The notes below the pieces were generated by a model that made no database searches, had not been told where the DNA came from, and was given only the letters and a program-made list of their open reading frames with translations. A stretch of 64,000 nucleotides of DNA from Parvibaculaceae bacterium Mf 1.05b.01 (GTDB lineage Bacteria > Pseudomonadota > Alphaproteobacteria > Parvibaculales > Parvibaculaceae): assembly GCA_000509225.1 (NCBI GenBank), contig BAOK01000001.1:2588914-2652913 (forward strand), written 5' to 3'. A program made the position numbers and the translations under genes. Of this stretch, positions 32,677-44,035 are shown piece by piece (the stretch's first letter is position 1; each line of letters starts with the position of its first letter).

Positions 32677-34845
32677 TCATCTCGCCGCACGCCCGCCAGG
32701 CCGATAGCTTTCGGCAATGGTTGGTTCAAACGCGTCCCAATCCAGCAGGACGGGCGTTGTTTTTTCTTCTGCAAATAGGGGGGCTTGGTCTGCAAAATGC
32801 GACGATGTTTCGTCAATCGTCGCGGAGCCAAACTGATGGATGCTTTCTGAGGTAACAGCACCGTCTTCATCCCACTCAACAAACATGATGTAGGTATCTC
32901 CACCTTCGGCACCAAGGCGCCCATCTTCGTCAGCCTTCCTGCCATAGACGGCACGCAGAATGTCCGGCCCGCCCTGGATCGGCATATCGACGCCGCCCCG
33001 AATGATGCGATTCACCTCTCCCCACATGGGATCGAGACGCCCAAAATGCTCTTTCAAATGCGCAATGGCTTCTTGCAGGCTATCTAATGGCGCGGGCGGT
33101 TCCTTACCGCCGAGCCGTGCGCGCACAACTGGTTCTCCCATCAACACACCCAACGCTGCGCCACGACTTTCATAATCGGTCCGAAGGTCCCAATCCCGCA
33201 GGATATTCTGGGCCTGTTTCAGATCTTCATCGCTGCCTGCCTCGACAGCGAGCACTTCTGCGATCAGCGAAGCGAGTTCTGATTCAGTCGAGTAGGCGTG
33301 ATCATATTTGTAAGCGCGGAACTCTTCTGCGGTGATGGAGGTATCTGACCCAAGCAGCTCCAAGGCACGAAAGGCACGGTTGGTCATTCGCGTTTCGATG
33401 CCAAGTGTTGCCGAGAAATCTTCGGGCTTCAAATCATCTTCCGGTGCGGTCGCCCTGAAAGGCGTGCTGTTTGCTTCCGTGATGAATCCCGCCTTCGGAT
33501 TCAATAAAAGCGGGACATGCTCAAACGGCAGATATTCCCTCCAGATCAGATCTGACCTGTCACCCGGCAGATATTCCTGCCAATCGAAACCCTCCACCCG
33601 CTTTGGCATCTGGCCATTATAGAGGAGCGCAATGTTTCCATCTGCATCAGCGTAAATATAGTTGATGGACGGCAGAGCCTGCATGGCCATCGCTGCCAGC
33701 CACTCCTCCAGAGAGCCCGCTTTGTTCATGGCGAGGCGCTGGTCAAGGTTGCCGACTTCGCCCATACCTGCATAGCGAACGGCATAGGTTCCATGTTCTT
33801 GACGAATGACGGGCCCATGCTCGGAATATTCAACGTCGCGCGAAACGGTCCACCAGAACGGACCCCAGAGTCGTACCTTGATATCGACACTTGTTTTCTC
33901 AAACTCCCGCCACTCCCCATCCAGCAGGTACTGATCCGGATTATCCGGGTTCACGGTAAGAACGTAGGTATCGACGAGATCCGGCTTGTTCACCGTTGAG
34001 GCCCACCCAACCCGGCGGTTATGCCCATGCAGCATGAGTGGCGAGCCGGGGAACACGCCACCGACCGCGTCCCATCCCTCCTCGCTTTTCAAGCGTGCTT
34101 CATACCAGGCAACCGGGCCTTTATAGGGCTGGTGGGAGTTAACAAGCAGACGGGTTTTTCCATCAGCAGACCTTGACGGTGCAACGGCAAATCCGTTGGA
34201 CCCTGCATGGGCAAACGCTTCATCGGTCAGCAGAAAGGCATTTTCCGGGCCCATCGACATTTCACGTTTCCGCTCCGGCTCGAAGAGTTCGAGAATGTGG
34301 TTCTGCATGCCGTAGAAAAAAGGAGCTTTGAAGGTAAATCCTGCGACCACATCCTTCCCGGTCATCGGCAGAAGTCCGGCTTCAACCTCATCGGGGTTCA
34401 GTGCGGCATAATAATTCACACCGTCAGCATAGGCTTCCGCCAGCGCGCGGGCTTCGGGCGATACATGTGTGTAATATTTGGCGTCTACCGCTTCCCACAC
34501 CCGCAAAAGATGCACGAGATAGTCTGTAACCGCTGCATCTATTCCTTTGATGGCTGCGAGCTGGCCTCTTGCGGCAATCGCTACTTCCTGAATGGTCGCA
34601 AAATCATCTTCTGCATGCGCGAACGCCAGACCAAAGGCGACATCCGGATCTGTCTGACCGTAGATATGGGGAATGCCAAAATGATCGCGATGGATCGTCA
34701 CCTCGTACTTGGCTGCCTGCGCGATCAGGGGAGCCGCATCAACGGGTGGCGGCGCGCCTGCTTCAGCGCGGAGCAGCACGACAGCAAAGGTCGCCAACAA
34801 CACCACCGCTAACAGGCTTCCCATTGTCGCTAAAACAGTTCGCAT
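32677..34845 (-). CDS. Penicillin acylase family protein (Ntn hydrolase)
   Basis: 722 aa precursor. An N-terminal hydrophobic segment (about residues 8-27) is a signal peptide or anchor. The proenzyme should cleave itself before Ser216 in AGSNGFAVAP, giving an N-terminal serine nucleophile. HRDHFGIPHIYG near residue 52 and VNSHQPY and HGHNRRVGWASTVN downstream are typical of the family, which includes beta-lactam and acyl-homoserine-lactone acylases. It could therefore hydrolyse an amide of a fatty acid, possibly a quorum signal, but no luxI/luxR pair lies nearby and the substrate is open. Confidence 0.9.
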   Translation of the reverse strand: MRTVLATMGSLLAVVLLATFAVVLLRAEAGAPPPVDAAPLIAQAAKYEVTIHRDHFGIPHIYGQTDPDVAFGLAFAHAEDDFATIQEVAIAARGQLAAIKGIDAAVTDYLVHLLRVWEAVDAKYYTHVSPEARALAEAYADGVNYYAALNPDEVEAGLLPMTGKDVVAGFTFKAPFFYGMQNHILELFEPERKREMSMGPENAFLLTDEAFAHAGSNGFAVAPSRSADGKTRLLVNSHQPYKGPVAWYEARLKSEEGWDAVGGVFPGSPLMLHGHNRRVGWASTVNKPDLVDTYVLTVNPDNPDQYLLDGEWREFEKTSVDIKVRLWGPFWWTVSRDVEYSEHGPVIRQEHGTYAVRYAGMGEVGNLDQRLAMNKAGSLEEWLAAMAMQALPSINYIYADADGNIALLYNGQMPKRVEGFDWQEYLPGDRSDLIWREYLPFEHVPLLLNPKAGFITEANSTPFRATAPEDDLKPEDFSATLGIETRMTNRAFRALELLGSDTSITAEEFRAYKYDHAYSTESELASLIAEVLAVEAGSDEDLKQAQNILRDWDLRTDYESRGAALGVLMGEPVVRARLGGKEPPAPLDSLQEAIAHLKEHFGRLDPMWGEVNRIIRGGVDMPIQGGPDILRAVYGRKADEDGRLGAEGGDTYIMFVEWDEDGAVTSESIHQFGSATIDETSSHFADQAPLFAEEKTTPVLLDWDAFEPTIAESYRPGGRAAR

Positions 34846-34898
34846 CTCTCATTTAACTCCCAAGGTTTCGCGCGGTCGCGCCCATATTCATCTCAAAC

Positions 34899-36674
34899 TT
34901 AGTCTTCGCGAGGGAGCGGTTCAGGTTTAACTGCCTGCACATGCAGCCGCTCCATGCCCGACCGCATATCACCCGCGGCCTGCTCTGCCAAACGCAACCG
35001 GTCCCGTCTGCGGATGTCCGCAATTACATCTTCAGCCTCGTCCTTTGTCGTGCCAAGAGCCTCCAAAGCGACAGCCCCCATCCGCAGGGCCGATTCAAAA
35101 GTCTCGCGGACAACAAACTCTACCTCACTCCGCCGGAGCTCAATCGAGTGCGCACGATCCCACGAGCGTACGAAGAGCTTGGCGTGCGGGAATGCAGACT
35201 TTGCCAGGTCCACGATCTGATTTACAGCCGCTGCATTGTCTATACAGACCAGAATGATGTCCGCCTTCTCAGCTCCTGCTGCACGCAAGACATCGCGCCT
35301 TGTCCCATCGCCAAAGTGAACGGCGAAACCAAACTTCTTCGCCTCATTAACCCGATGAACGTCTGCATCTAGAATTGTGACATTGCAGCCTTTTCCAAAG
35401 AGCGGCTGCGCAACGATCTGTCCAAACCTGCCAAACCCAATCATCAGAATATTGGCAGTTGCGCTGGAATAGTCCTCGACCATCTCCTCTTGCGGCTGTT
35501 CCCTCATGAACAAGAGACCCAACTTCTCAAAAAGTGGGGACGCCGCCATGGACACGGTCACAATTGCAATCAGGATTGAGGCGAGCGCGTCGGTAAACAG
35601 GCCCGCCGTCGAAGCCGCGGCAAACAGGACAAATCCAAATTCGCCGTGCTGCGGCAAGACAAAAGCCGTCTTGATCGACGTTGCATGGTCGCTTCCCGTG
35701 CCGCGCGCCAGGGAGTAAATCACCGCAGCCTTGGCGGCCATTGTCAGCGGTACAGCACCAAAAATGATCCAGATGTTGGCAGCCACTGCACCCAGGTCCA
35801 ACGAAAGCCCTACAGCCATAAAAAAGAGACCGAGGAAGAGTCCGCGGAATGGCTCAATATCTGCCTCAATCTCGTGCCGATACTCTGATTCCGCAAGCAT
35901 GACACCAGCGATGAATGCGCCCATCGCATAGGACATACCAACCAGGTCCATGAGAAGTGCTGCCATAATGACAACCCCCAGCGCACCAGCAGTTGTGATT
36001 TCGGGCATGCCCGTCTGGGCAAGCAGACGGAACATCGGGTTGAGCAAGTAGCGGCCTAGGCCGATGAGCCCCGCAATTGCCAAGAAGGCAAACAGAAGAC
36101 GGGTGAGACTTTCCTGGAGTCCCAGGTCAGCGCTGGCGGGTGCCAAGATTGCAACAAGCAACAGTAGCGGCACGATAGCCAGATCCTGAAACAGGAGGAT
36201 GGAGAAGCTCTTCCTCCCATAGGTCGTCCCTCTGTCTCCGCGCTCTTCAAGTAATTGCATCACAAGTGCAGTAGAGGAAAGCGCCAAGCCCAGGCCGATT
36301 GCTACGGCCACGGGCACGGAAAACCCCGCCAACAAGGCAGGAACCGCCAATACCGCCCCACACCCCATCATCTGTAACAGGCCAAGTCCGAATATGTCTC
36401 GACGCATGTCCCAGAGCGTTGAGGGTTTGAGCTCCAAACCGATGACGAAGAGAAACAGAACGACGCCAAACTCGGCAAAATGTAAGAGGTCTTCGGGGTG
36501 GGCGGAGAAGCTTAGAGACAGCGTTACCTGAACTGCCAAGCCGGCGGTCAAATAGCCCAAAATGGCGCCCAGTTTCAATGCGCGAAAAAGAGGGGCGAAG
36601 ATGCAGGCTGCCACGATCAGCGCCAGCGCTTCCCAAAACAGAATTTCGATTGATGTCGGCTCAAAAACCGGCAT
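34899..36674 (-). CDS. Kef/YbaL-type cation:proton antiporter with RCK domain
   Basis: About 591 aa. The membrane part (residues about 1-390) is a CPA2 exchanger with LGYLTAGLAVQ, LFLFVIGLELKPS and LALSSTALVMQLLEERG. The C-terminal half has an RCK-N (TrkA-N) Rossmann domain, MIGFGRFGQIVAQPLF near residue 412, for nucleotide gating. The family moves K+ or Na+ against H+. The ATG at 36674 has GGGAAG upstream. A longer reading to 36746 is less likely. Confidence 0.92.
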   Translation of the reverse strand: MPVFEPTSIEILFWEALALIVAACIFAPLFRALKLGAILGYLTAGLAVQVTLSLSFSAHPEDLLHFAEFGVVLFLFVIGLELKPSTLWDMRRDIFGLGLLQMMGCGAVLAVPALLAGFSVPVAVAIGLGLALSSTALVMQLLEERGDRGTTYGRKSFSILLFQDLAIVPLLLLVAILAPASADLGLQESLTRLLFAFLAIAGLIGLGRYLLNPMFRLLAQTGMPEITTAGALGVVIMAALLMDLVGMSYAMGAFIAGVMLAESEYRHEIEADIEPFRGLFLGLFFMAVGLSLDLGAVAANIWIIFGAVPLTMAAKAAVIYSLARGTGSDHATSIKTAFVLPQHGEFGFVLFAAASTAGLFTDALASILIAIVTVSMAASPLFEKLGLLFMREQPQEEMVEDYSSATANILMIGFGRFGQIVAQPLFGKGCNVTILDADVHRVNEAKKFGFAVHFGDGTRRDVLRAAGAEKADIILVCIDNAAAVNQIVDLAKSAFPHAKLFVRSWDRAHSIELRRSEVEFVVRETFESALRMGAVALEALGTTKDEAEDVIADIRRRDRLRLAEQAAGDMRSGMERLHVQAVKPEPLPRED

Positions 36675-36762
36675 GAGGCGCTTCCCGACCACTCCACCTG
36701 AAGGTTTCAACCTCCCACGGTTCAGGGTTCCGCCGCAAGCATTCACCAGTCACAAAAGCGCC

Positions 36763-38877
<2,115 letters not shown>

Positions 38878-38884
38878 TCATTCA

Positions 38885-38901
38885 CGTGCAAATTCGTGCA
38901 A
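38885..38901. promoter_or_regulatory. Ten-base-period direct repeat upstream of the FadH-like gene
   Basis: CGTGCAA occurs at 38885-38891 and again at 38895-38901, one helical turn apart. It lies in the 159-base gap between the FadH-like gene and the acyl-CoA dehydrogenase gene. It could be bound by a regulator of fatty-acid catabolism. No other signal is recognised in the gap. Confidence 0.3.
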
Positions 38902-38958
38902 CACTCTGCCCGTTGGTGAACACAACCGGGGACGCTACGTCAATATGACACGTGTCTG

Positions 38959-40080
38959 TTAAAGAAGCAGGTCGGCGAGCTTTGCCCGCTGATATGCAGC
39001 GTCGCCAAACTGGTTTTCGCACCAGAGCGAGCGGCGCCGATAGAGCTGAGCATCGCAGTCATATGTGAAGCCAAAACCACCATGGAACTGAATGGCCCTG
39101 TCGGCCGCAAAGGAGAGCGCATCGCCGGCTTGAGCCTTGGCGATCCGGGTCGCGGCCTCCCCTTCACCCTGCTGCGTAAAGTTAAACGCCGCACAATAGA
39201 GATGGGAGCGCGCCTGCTCATAGCCTACATGGGCATCCACAATCGGATGTTTCAGCGCCTGATAAGACCCGATCTTCTTGCCAAACTGTTTACGGGTCTG
39301 AAGGTAATCGATTGTGTAGTCGATACAGCTCATCGCCGCGCCACACATTTCAGCCGAGAGCAAAAGCGAGGCACAAAGATCGACATGCGCAAGTGCGGCG
39401 GCTGTCAGCGCGGGATCCAGCAACCCGTCGGCAGAAACCTCGACGCCATCAAGGGTCACCTGATAGGACCGGCGTGTTTCGTCAATGACCACCTCGCGAC
39501 GGAGCGCGCCTTCAGGCAGAGAAGATCGCTCGATCACCACAAGCGCTGGGGCGCCGTTGAGAGATAGGGAGACTAGAAGAAGCTCTGCAGTCTCCGCATT
39601 TTCAACAAAGGTTTTGCGGCCTGAGAGCTTGAGGGTGTCGCCTGTGCGCTCCGCTGTGCACTCCACATGACCAAGATCCCAGTCACCATGGGGTTCGCTG
39701 AGGGCAAGGGTGGCTTTCGTACCTGCACAGAGATCAGCCAGATATTTCTGTTTCTGGTCGTCGGTCCCACCTACGAGGATTGCCTGCGCTGCAAGGGTCG
39801 TGCTTACAAAGGGGCCTGCCATCATGGCACGGCCCATCTGCTCGACAACGGGGACGACTTCAGCCATTCCCAGTCCGATGCCGCCAAATTCTTCTGGCAC
39901 GGCTATGGCAAGCCAGCCAAGTTCTGCCATCTCTGTCCAGATCGCATCGTCATAGCCACGTTCGTCTTCCAGCAGGGAGCGGACTTTTTCGATTGGCGAT
40001 TTGTCGCGACAGAATGTTGTTGCCACTTCAAGCAGCTGTGCTTGTTCTTCGCTGAAGCCGATGGTTGCTTTTTTTGACAT
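38959..40080 (-). CDS. Acyl-CoA dehydrogenase (shorter subunit-like)
   Basis: About 373 aa flavoprotein of the ACAD fold. N-terminal helical domain (residues 1-120), middle beta domain (about 125-215) and C-terminal helices containing ADRAIQFHGGFGFTYDCDAQLYRRRS. The expected catalytic Glu is not obvious from the usual motif, and the protein resembles the divergent partner in two-subunit ACAD pairs of sterol or cyclic lipid degraders. The next ACAD gene lies 81 bases upstream on the same strand, which fits a heteromer. The ATG at 40080 has AAGGAAAAG upstream. Confidence 0.9.
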   Translation of the reverse strand: MSKKATIGFSEEQAQLLEVATTFCRDKSPIEKVRSLLEDERGYDDAIWTEMAELGWLAIAVPEEFGGIGLGMAEVVPVVEQMGRAMMAGPFVSTTLAAQAILVGGTDDQKQKYLADLCAGTKATLALSEPHGDWDLGHVECTAERTGDTLKLSGRKTFVENAETAELLLVSLSLNGAPALVVIERSSLPEGALRREVVIDETRRSYQVTLDGVEVSADGLLDPALTAAALAHVDLCASLLLSAEMCGAAMSCIDYTIDYLQTRKQFGKKIGSYQALKHPIVDAHVGYEQARSHLYCAAFNFTQQGEGEAATRIAKAQAGDALSFAADRAIQFHGGFGFTYDCDAQLYRRRSLWCENQFGDAAYQRAKLADLLL

Positions 40081-40100
40081 GTTTACTTTTCCTTCAGAAC

Positions 40101-40144
40101 GCCTTTCCGGACGGAAAACCGGAGTCCACTTTTCTTTGAAAGGC
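40101..40144 (-). other. Hairpin between the two acyl-CoA dehydrogenase genes
   Basis: GCCTTTC at 40101-40107 and GAAAGGC at 40138-40144 are perfectly complementary. Inside them a second stem, TCCGG against CCGGA, could form. There is no T-run. In an operon mRNA such a stem often marks a processing or stabilising site between unequal-dose genes. That role is inference. Confidence 0.35.
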
Positions 40145-40161
40145 TTGCCCTTCAACCCGGT

Positions 40162-41370
40162 TCAGCTTTTTGGCAGGCCGAGCACGTGCTCGCCAATAAT
40201 GTTGCGCTGGATCTGCGACGTACCACCGCCAATCGTCGCCGAAAATGAGTTCAGATAGGCGCGCTGCCAAAGACCTTCGTCATAGGCATCCGGCTCACCC
40301 ACATAATATGCACCGCGTTGACCCTGCAAGGTGATCGCAAACTCATTCAATCGGCGCATAAATTCCGTCGCCATCAGCTTGCTTGAGAGCGCAAGGGACG
40401 CAGGCTTGTCCTGCACCAGAGGTTGAATGTGCCCGCGCTTGGAGTTGAGCTGCAGGGACCGCGCCTCAATCATCAGCTGGATGAGCTGATCCTTGATGAC
40501 GGGGTCTTCCAAGGCAGGCTTGCCGCCACGCGTCGCTTTACGTGCAAGCTCTACAATTTCAAACGGATCTGACGCGCGCATCACATATCCGCCAGGCTGT
40601 CCGCCTTTGACACCGCGCTCATATTCCAATGTCCGCATGGCAACCAGCCAACCTTCGCCTTCTTTACCCATAAGACTCTCGCCGGGTATCCGGGCATCGG
40701 TGAAGAAAGTTTGCGTGAAACCATATTCGCCCGTGAGCTTGCGGATCGGCACTGTTTCGATGCCATCCACCTGCATGGGCGAGAGGAAGAAGCTGAGACC
40801 CGCATATTTGTTGGGCGCATCCGGGTTGGTTCGCGCCAGCAGGATCATGTATTTGGCGTAGTTACCCTGGGTGGTCCAGATTTTTGAGCCGTTCAACACC
40901 CAGTCATCACCATCACGCACGGCTTTGGTTTGGGCATTGCCGAGGTCAGATCCGTTTTCCGGCTCTGAGAATCCCTGGCACCAGATGTCCTCTGCCGACA
41001 GAATGCCTTTGATGTAACGCTTGCGTTCTTCATCGGTCCCCATGTCCAGAATGAGGGGGCCAGCCCAATTGAGGCCAATAGCATTCAGCATGATAGGGCC
41101 GTTAGCCTTCGCCATTTCTTCTGTCGCAATGGTCTGGAACTTCTGATCCAGCCCGCCGCCGCCATATTCTTTTGGCCAGGCAGCGCCCAGATATCCCGCC
41201 TCATAGACTTTGTTCTGCCAATCGCGGAGGAAGTTGAACTGCTGATCTGTCCCCACCTCCATGAAGGTAAGCGGGAGCATGAAGCCGGGGTCGGCAATTG
41301 TATTCTCGGCAAACCAGGCCGCCGCTTCGCTGCGATAGTCGCTCAGTTCTTTTTCGCTGATCGTGCTCAT
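40162..41370 (-). CDS. Acyl-CoA dehydrogenase (catalytic subunit-like)
   Basis: 402 aa. KWCQGFSEPENGSDLGNAQTKA-type FAD/substrate region (GFSEPENGSDLG near residue 135), WVLNGSKIWTTQGNYA near 155, and the conserved C-terminal region containing SFSATIGGGTSQIQRNIIGEHVLG near 375-400. These match the FadE-type ACADs common in terpenoid and sterol catabolism. It should oxidise an acyl-CoA to the 2-enoyl-CoA, using electron-transfer flavoprotein. It lies between the GST gene and its likely ACAD partner, all on the minus strand. Confidence 0.93.
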   Translation of the reverse strand: MSTISEKELSDYRSEAAAWFAENTIADPGFMLPLTFMEVGTDQQFNFLRDWQNKVYEAGYLGAAWPKEYGGGGLDQKFQTIATEEMAKANGPIMLNAIGLNWAGPLILDMGTDEERKRYIKGILSAEDIWCQGFSEPENGSDLGNAQTKAVRDGDDWVLNGSKIWTTQGNYAKYMILLARTNPDAPNKYAGLSFFLSPMQVDGIETVPIRKLTGEYGFTQTFFTDARIPGESLMGKEGEGWLVAMRTLEYERGVKGGQPGGYVMRASDPFEIVELARKATRGGKPALEDPVIKDQLIQLMIEARSLQLNSKRGHIQPLVQDKPASLALSSKLMATEFMRRLNEFAITLQGQRGAYYVGEPDAYDEGLWQRAYLNSFSATIGGGTSQIQRNIIGEHVLGLPKS

Positions 41371-41387
41371 GGAGAGTCCTTGCTTCT

Positions 41388-41993
41388 CTATAGTTCGATG
41401 GCGCGCTGGAAAGCTGGGCGCTCTGTCAATCGTGCATAGTATTTTTCAGTATTCGGTTTGAAGCCTTCGCGGAAGCCCAGCGTGTCGGCCAGGTAGAGAG
41501 CGTAGCCCACACAAATGTCGGCAATGGTGAACCGGTCGGCACACAGATACTCGCGATCTGCCGTTGCCAGCTCCACTGACTTCAGACGTGAAAAGAACCA
41601 TTGGGCATAGTCATCTGCCGCCTGCTTGATCCGGCGTTTTTCCGGTTCCAGCTGGGTATAGCGTAAAACAATCGTCTGCGGGAATGTCAGCGTCGCATCA
41701 CTTCGGTGAAGCCAGTTGAGATAGGGTCCATAGTCTTTGTCGCCGGGCTTCAAGCCGATATCCGACGGCCCGTGCACATCCACAAGATATTGCGAGATGC
41801 CGGCGGATTCTGTCATCTCAACATCGCCGTCAACGAAATAGGGAACAGTTCCGATGGGGTTGAGGTCTGTATAGCCATCTCGCAGGAACCGGGGCGGGAA
41901 CTTCATCGACTCCAATTCATAGTCGAGGCCCATTTCTTCCAATGTCCAGAGCGGACGAACCGATCGTGCGCCCGTGCAATGGTAGAGTTTCAT
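41388..41993 (-). CDS. Glutathione S-transferase family protein
   Basis: About 201 aa. N-terminal thioredoxin-like domain (KLYHCTGARSVRPLWTLEE, residues 2-20, with the Ser11-region as likely glutathione-activating site; TDLNPIGTVPYFVDG and ESAGISQYL follow). A helical C-terminal domain begins at about residue 85. The start has GGAGG upstream. It lies 18 bases ahead of the catalytic acyl-CoA dehydrogenase gene on the same strand, so is probably the first gene of that operon. It may handle reactive intermediates or isomerise them. Confidence 0.9.
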   Translation of the reverse strand: MKLYHCTGARSVRPLWTLEEMGLDYELESMKFPPRFLRDGYTDLNPIGTVPYFVDGDVEMTESAGISQYLVDVHGPSDIGLKPGDKDYGPYLNWLHRSDATLTFPQTIVLRYTQLEPEKRRIKQAADDYAQWFFSRLKSVELATADREYLCADRFTIADICVGYALYLADTLGFREGFKPNTEKYYARLTERPAFQRAIEL

Positions 41994-42313
41994 GTAACCG
42001 CCTCCGACTTTTCTGCCGCCGCCCGTTGCGACGCGGGCGGAGTTCATCACAAGAGTTTGGACAATTCAAACGAGCCCTCAAAGGCCCAAGCTTCCGTAGC
42101 GGCATCGTTTCACCAGCGCACTCAATTCGCTCACAATCCACCCCAAAAGACCTCTGCATTTTGTGCTCGAATCGAGATTTCGCAGGTCCATGTCGACCGG
42201 AGCACCTCAAAAACCGCTCTTTTCGGTCATTTTTGACCCCTTGCTTCCGCACCCCAGATTCGTGCTATGGTCCGCCAAACTGATAATTTGTCATTTTATA
42301 GGAATGCGCACGA

Positions 42314-43801
42314 ATGGAACATATTGATGTTGTAGTGGTCGGTGCTGGAATTTCCGGAATTGGCGCGGGCTATCACCTGCAAAAGGACTGCCCGAACAAG
42401 GATTATGTCATTCTCGAAGGCCGCCACACAATGGGCGGCACCTGGGACTTGTTCAAGTATCCCGGCATCCGCTCAGACTCTGACATGTACACGCTTGGCT
42501 ATTCCTTCAAGCCGTGGCGCGACGCCGAGGCAATTGCCGACGGCCCGTCCATTCTGAAATACCTGGAGGAGACGGCGGCTGAAAACGGTATCGACAAGAA
42601 GATCCGCTACAACCACATGGTGAAGAATGCCGCCTGGTCCACTGCCGATGCGCAATGGACGCTGGACGTTGAACGCGATGGCGAGATGATCCAGATGAGC
42701 TGCAACTTCCTGTTCATGTGCAGCGGCTATTACAGCTACAAAGAAGGCTATACGCCGGACTTCGCTGGTGTTGATGATTTCAAAGGCCGCTTTGTTCACC
42801 CGCAAAAGTGGACTGACGACATTGTCTACAAAGACAAAAACGTGGTGGTGATCGGGTCGGGGGCGACTGCGGTAACACTCATCCCAGAGATGGCTGGCGA
42901 AGCAAAACATGTCACCATGCTGCAGCGTTCACCAACCTATATGGCGGCGCGTCCTTCACAGGATGCGATTGCCAACTTCCTGCGTCGCAACCTACCGGCA
43001 AAACTCGCCTACGGGATAACACGCTGGAAGAATGTGCTTCTAGGCATGTATTTCTTCAATCTCTGCAAGAGAGCACCTGGGAAGGTCAAACAGCTGCTGC
43101 TTAACCAGGTCCGCGAAGCGCTCGGACCCGATTATGATGTGGAGAAGCACTTCACGCCGAAATACAATCCTTGGGACCAGCGTCTCTGCCTCGTTCCAAA
43201 TGGCGACATGTTTGACGCCATCAATGCAGGCACGGCGTCTGTTGTGACGGACACGATTGAGACGTTTACCGAAACCGGTATCAAGCTTTCTTCTGGCGAA
43301 GAATTGGAAGCTGATCTCGTGGTGTCTGCAACGGGCCTCAAACTCGAAGTGCTGGGTGGCATGACGGTAAGCGTTGACGGCAAGCCTGTGAACTTTGCCG
43401 ACACGATCAGTTATAAAGGCATCATGTATTCCAACGTGCCAAACCTGGCTTCATCGTTCGGGTACACGAATGCGTCCTGGACATTGAAGTGTGACCTCAC
43501 TTGCGGCTATGTCGCACGCCTGATCAACCACATGGATAAAACAGGCACGCAACAGTGCATGCCAGTGCTGGAAGATGACAGCATGCAAGAAGAACCTTGG
43601 CTGAACCTCTCCTCAGGCTATATCCAGCGCGCTCAGGGCATTCTTCCAAAGCAGGGTGCACATGCCCCTTGGAAACAACACCAGAACTATGCGCTTGATA
43701 TTGTGACGCTTGGATATGGCAAAGTGGAAGATGGCACGATGACATTTTCCCGTGCGACAGGGTCGGCTGCAAAACAGGAAGCAGAAAAAGAAGCTGCTTA
43801 A
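42314..43801 (+). CDS. Flavin-containing Baeyer-Villiger-type monooxygenase (copy 1)
   Basis: 495 aa. Two Rossmann sites: FAD at VVGAGISGIGAGYHLQ (residues 8-23) and NADPH at VIGSGATAVTL (about 177-187). The BVMO fingerprint FKGRFVHPQKWTDD (FxGxxxHxxxW) lies between them. It would insert oxygen next to a ketone or oxidise a heteroatom. It is colinear with the product of 51225-52727. AGGA lies ahead of the ATG at 42314. The 320-base gap upstream (41994-42313) contains CTCGA-A-TCGAG at 42166-42176 and probable promoters for both divergent genes, with no further gene visible. Confidence 0.93.
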   Translation: MEHIDVVVVGAGISGIGAGYHLQKDCPNKDYVILEGRHTMGGTWDLFKYPGIRSDSDMYTLGYSFKPWRDAEAIADGPSILKYLEETAAENGIDKKIRYNHMVKNAAWSTADAQWTLDVERDGEMIQMSCNFLFMCSGYYSYKEGYTPDFAGVDDFKGRFVHPQKWTDDIVYKDKNVVVIGSGATAVTLIPEMAGEAKHVTMLQRSPTYMAARPSQDAIANFLRRNLPAKLAYGITRWKNVLLGMYFFNLCKRAPGKVKQLLLNQVREALGPDYDVEKHFTPKYNPWDQRLCLVPNGDMFDAINAGTASVVTDTIETFTETGIKLSSGEELEADLVVSATGLKLEVLGGMTVSVDGKPVNFADTISYKGIMYSNVPNLASSFGYTNASWTLKCDLTCGYVARLINHMDKTGTQQCMPVLEDDSMQEEPWLNLSSGYIQRAQGILPKQGAHAPWKQHQNYALDIVTLGYGKVEDGTMTFSRATGSAAKQEAEKEAA

Positions 43802-43833
43802 GCTCGAAACCTGACATCAATCGTCAAAGTGAC

Positions 43834-43866
43834 AAAAAGGCTGTTCCAGAGGAACAGCCTTTTTTA
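43834..43866 (+). terminator. Rho-independent terminator after the monooxygenase gene
   Basis: A perfect 14-pair stem, AAAAAGGCTGTTCC with GGAACAGCCTTTTT, and a 3-base AGA loop, ending in six T residues. It lies 33 bases after the stop at 43801. Confidence 0.95.
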
Positions 43867-44035
43867 TGAGCATTCCGCTCCCAGAATATCCTGTAAACAC
43901 TGTTTCCCACAGGTTTGCGAGAAAATGTGATCAATCACCCCCGCGGTCGTGATTTCGCGTCCCCCCCCTATCCGTGTAGCCTGTTGGCTCTAGTTTGGTG
44001 GGAGCGTGAGCTCTCACAGACTTTCTGGGGGGAAC

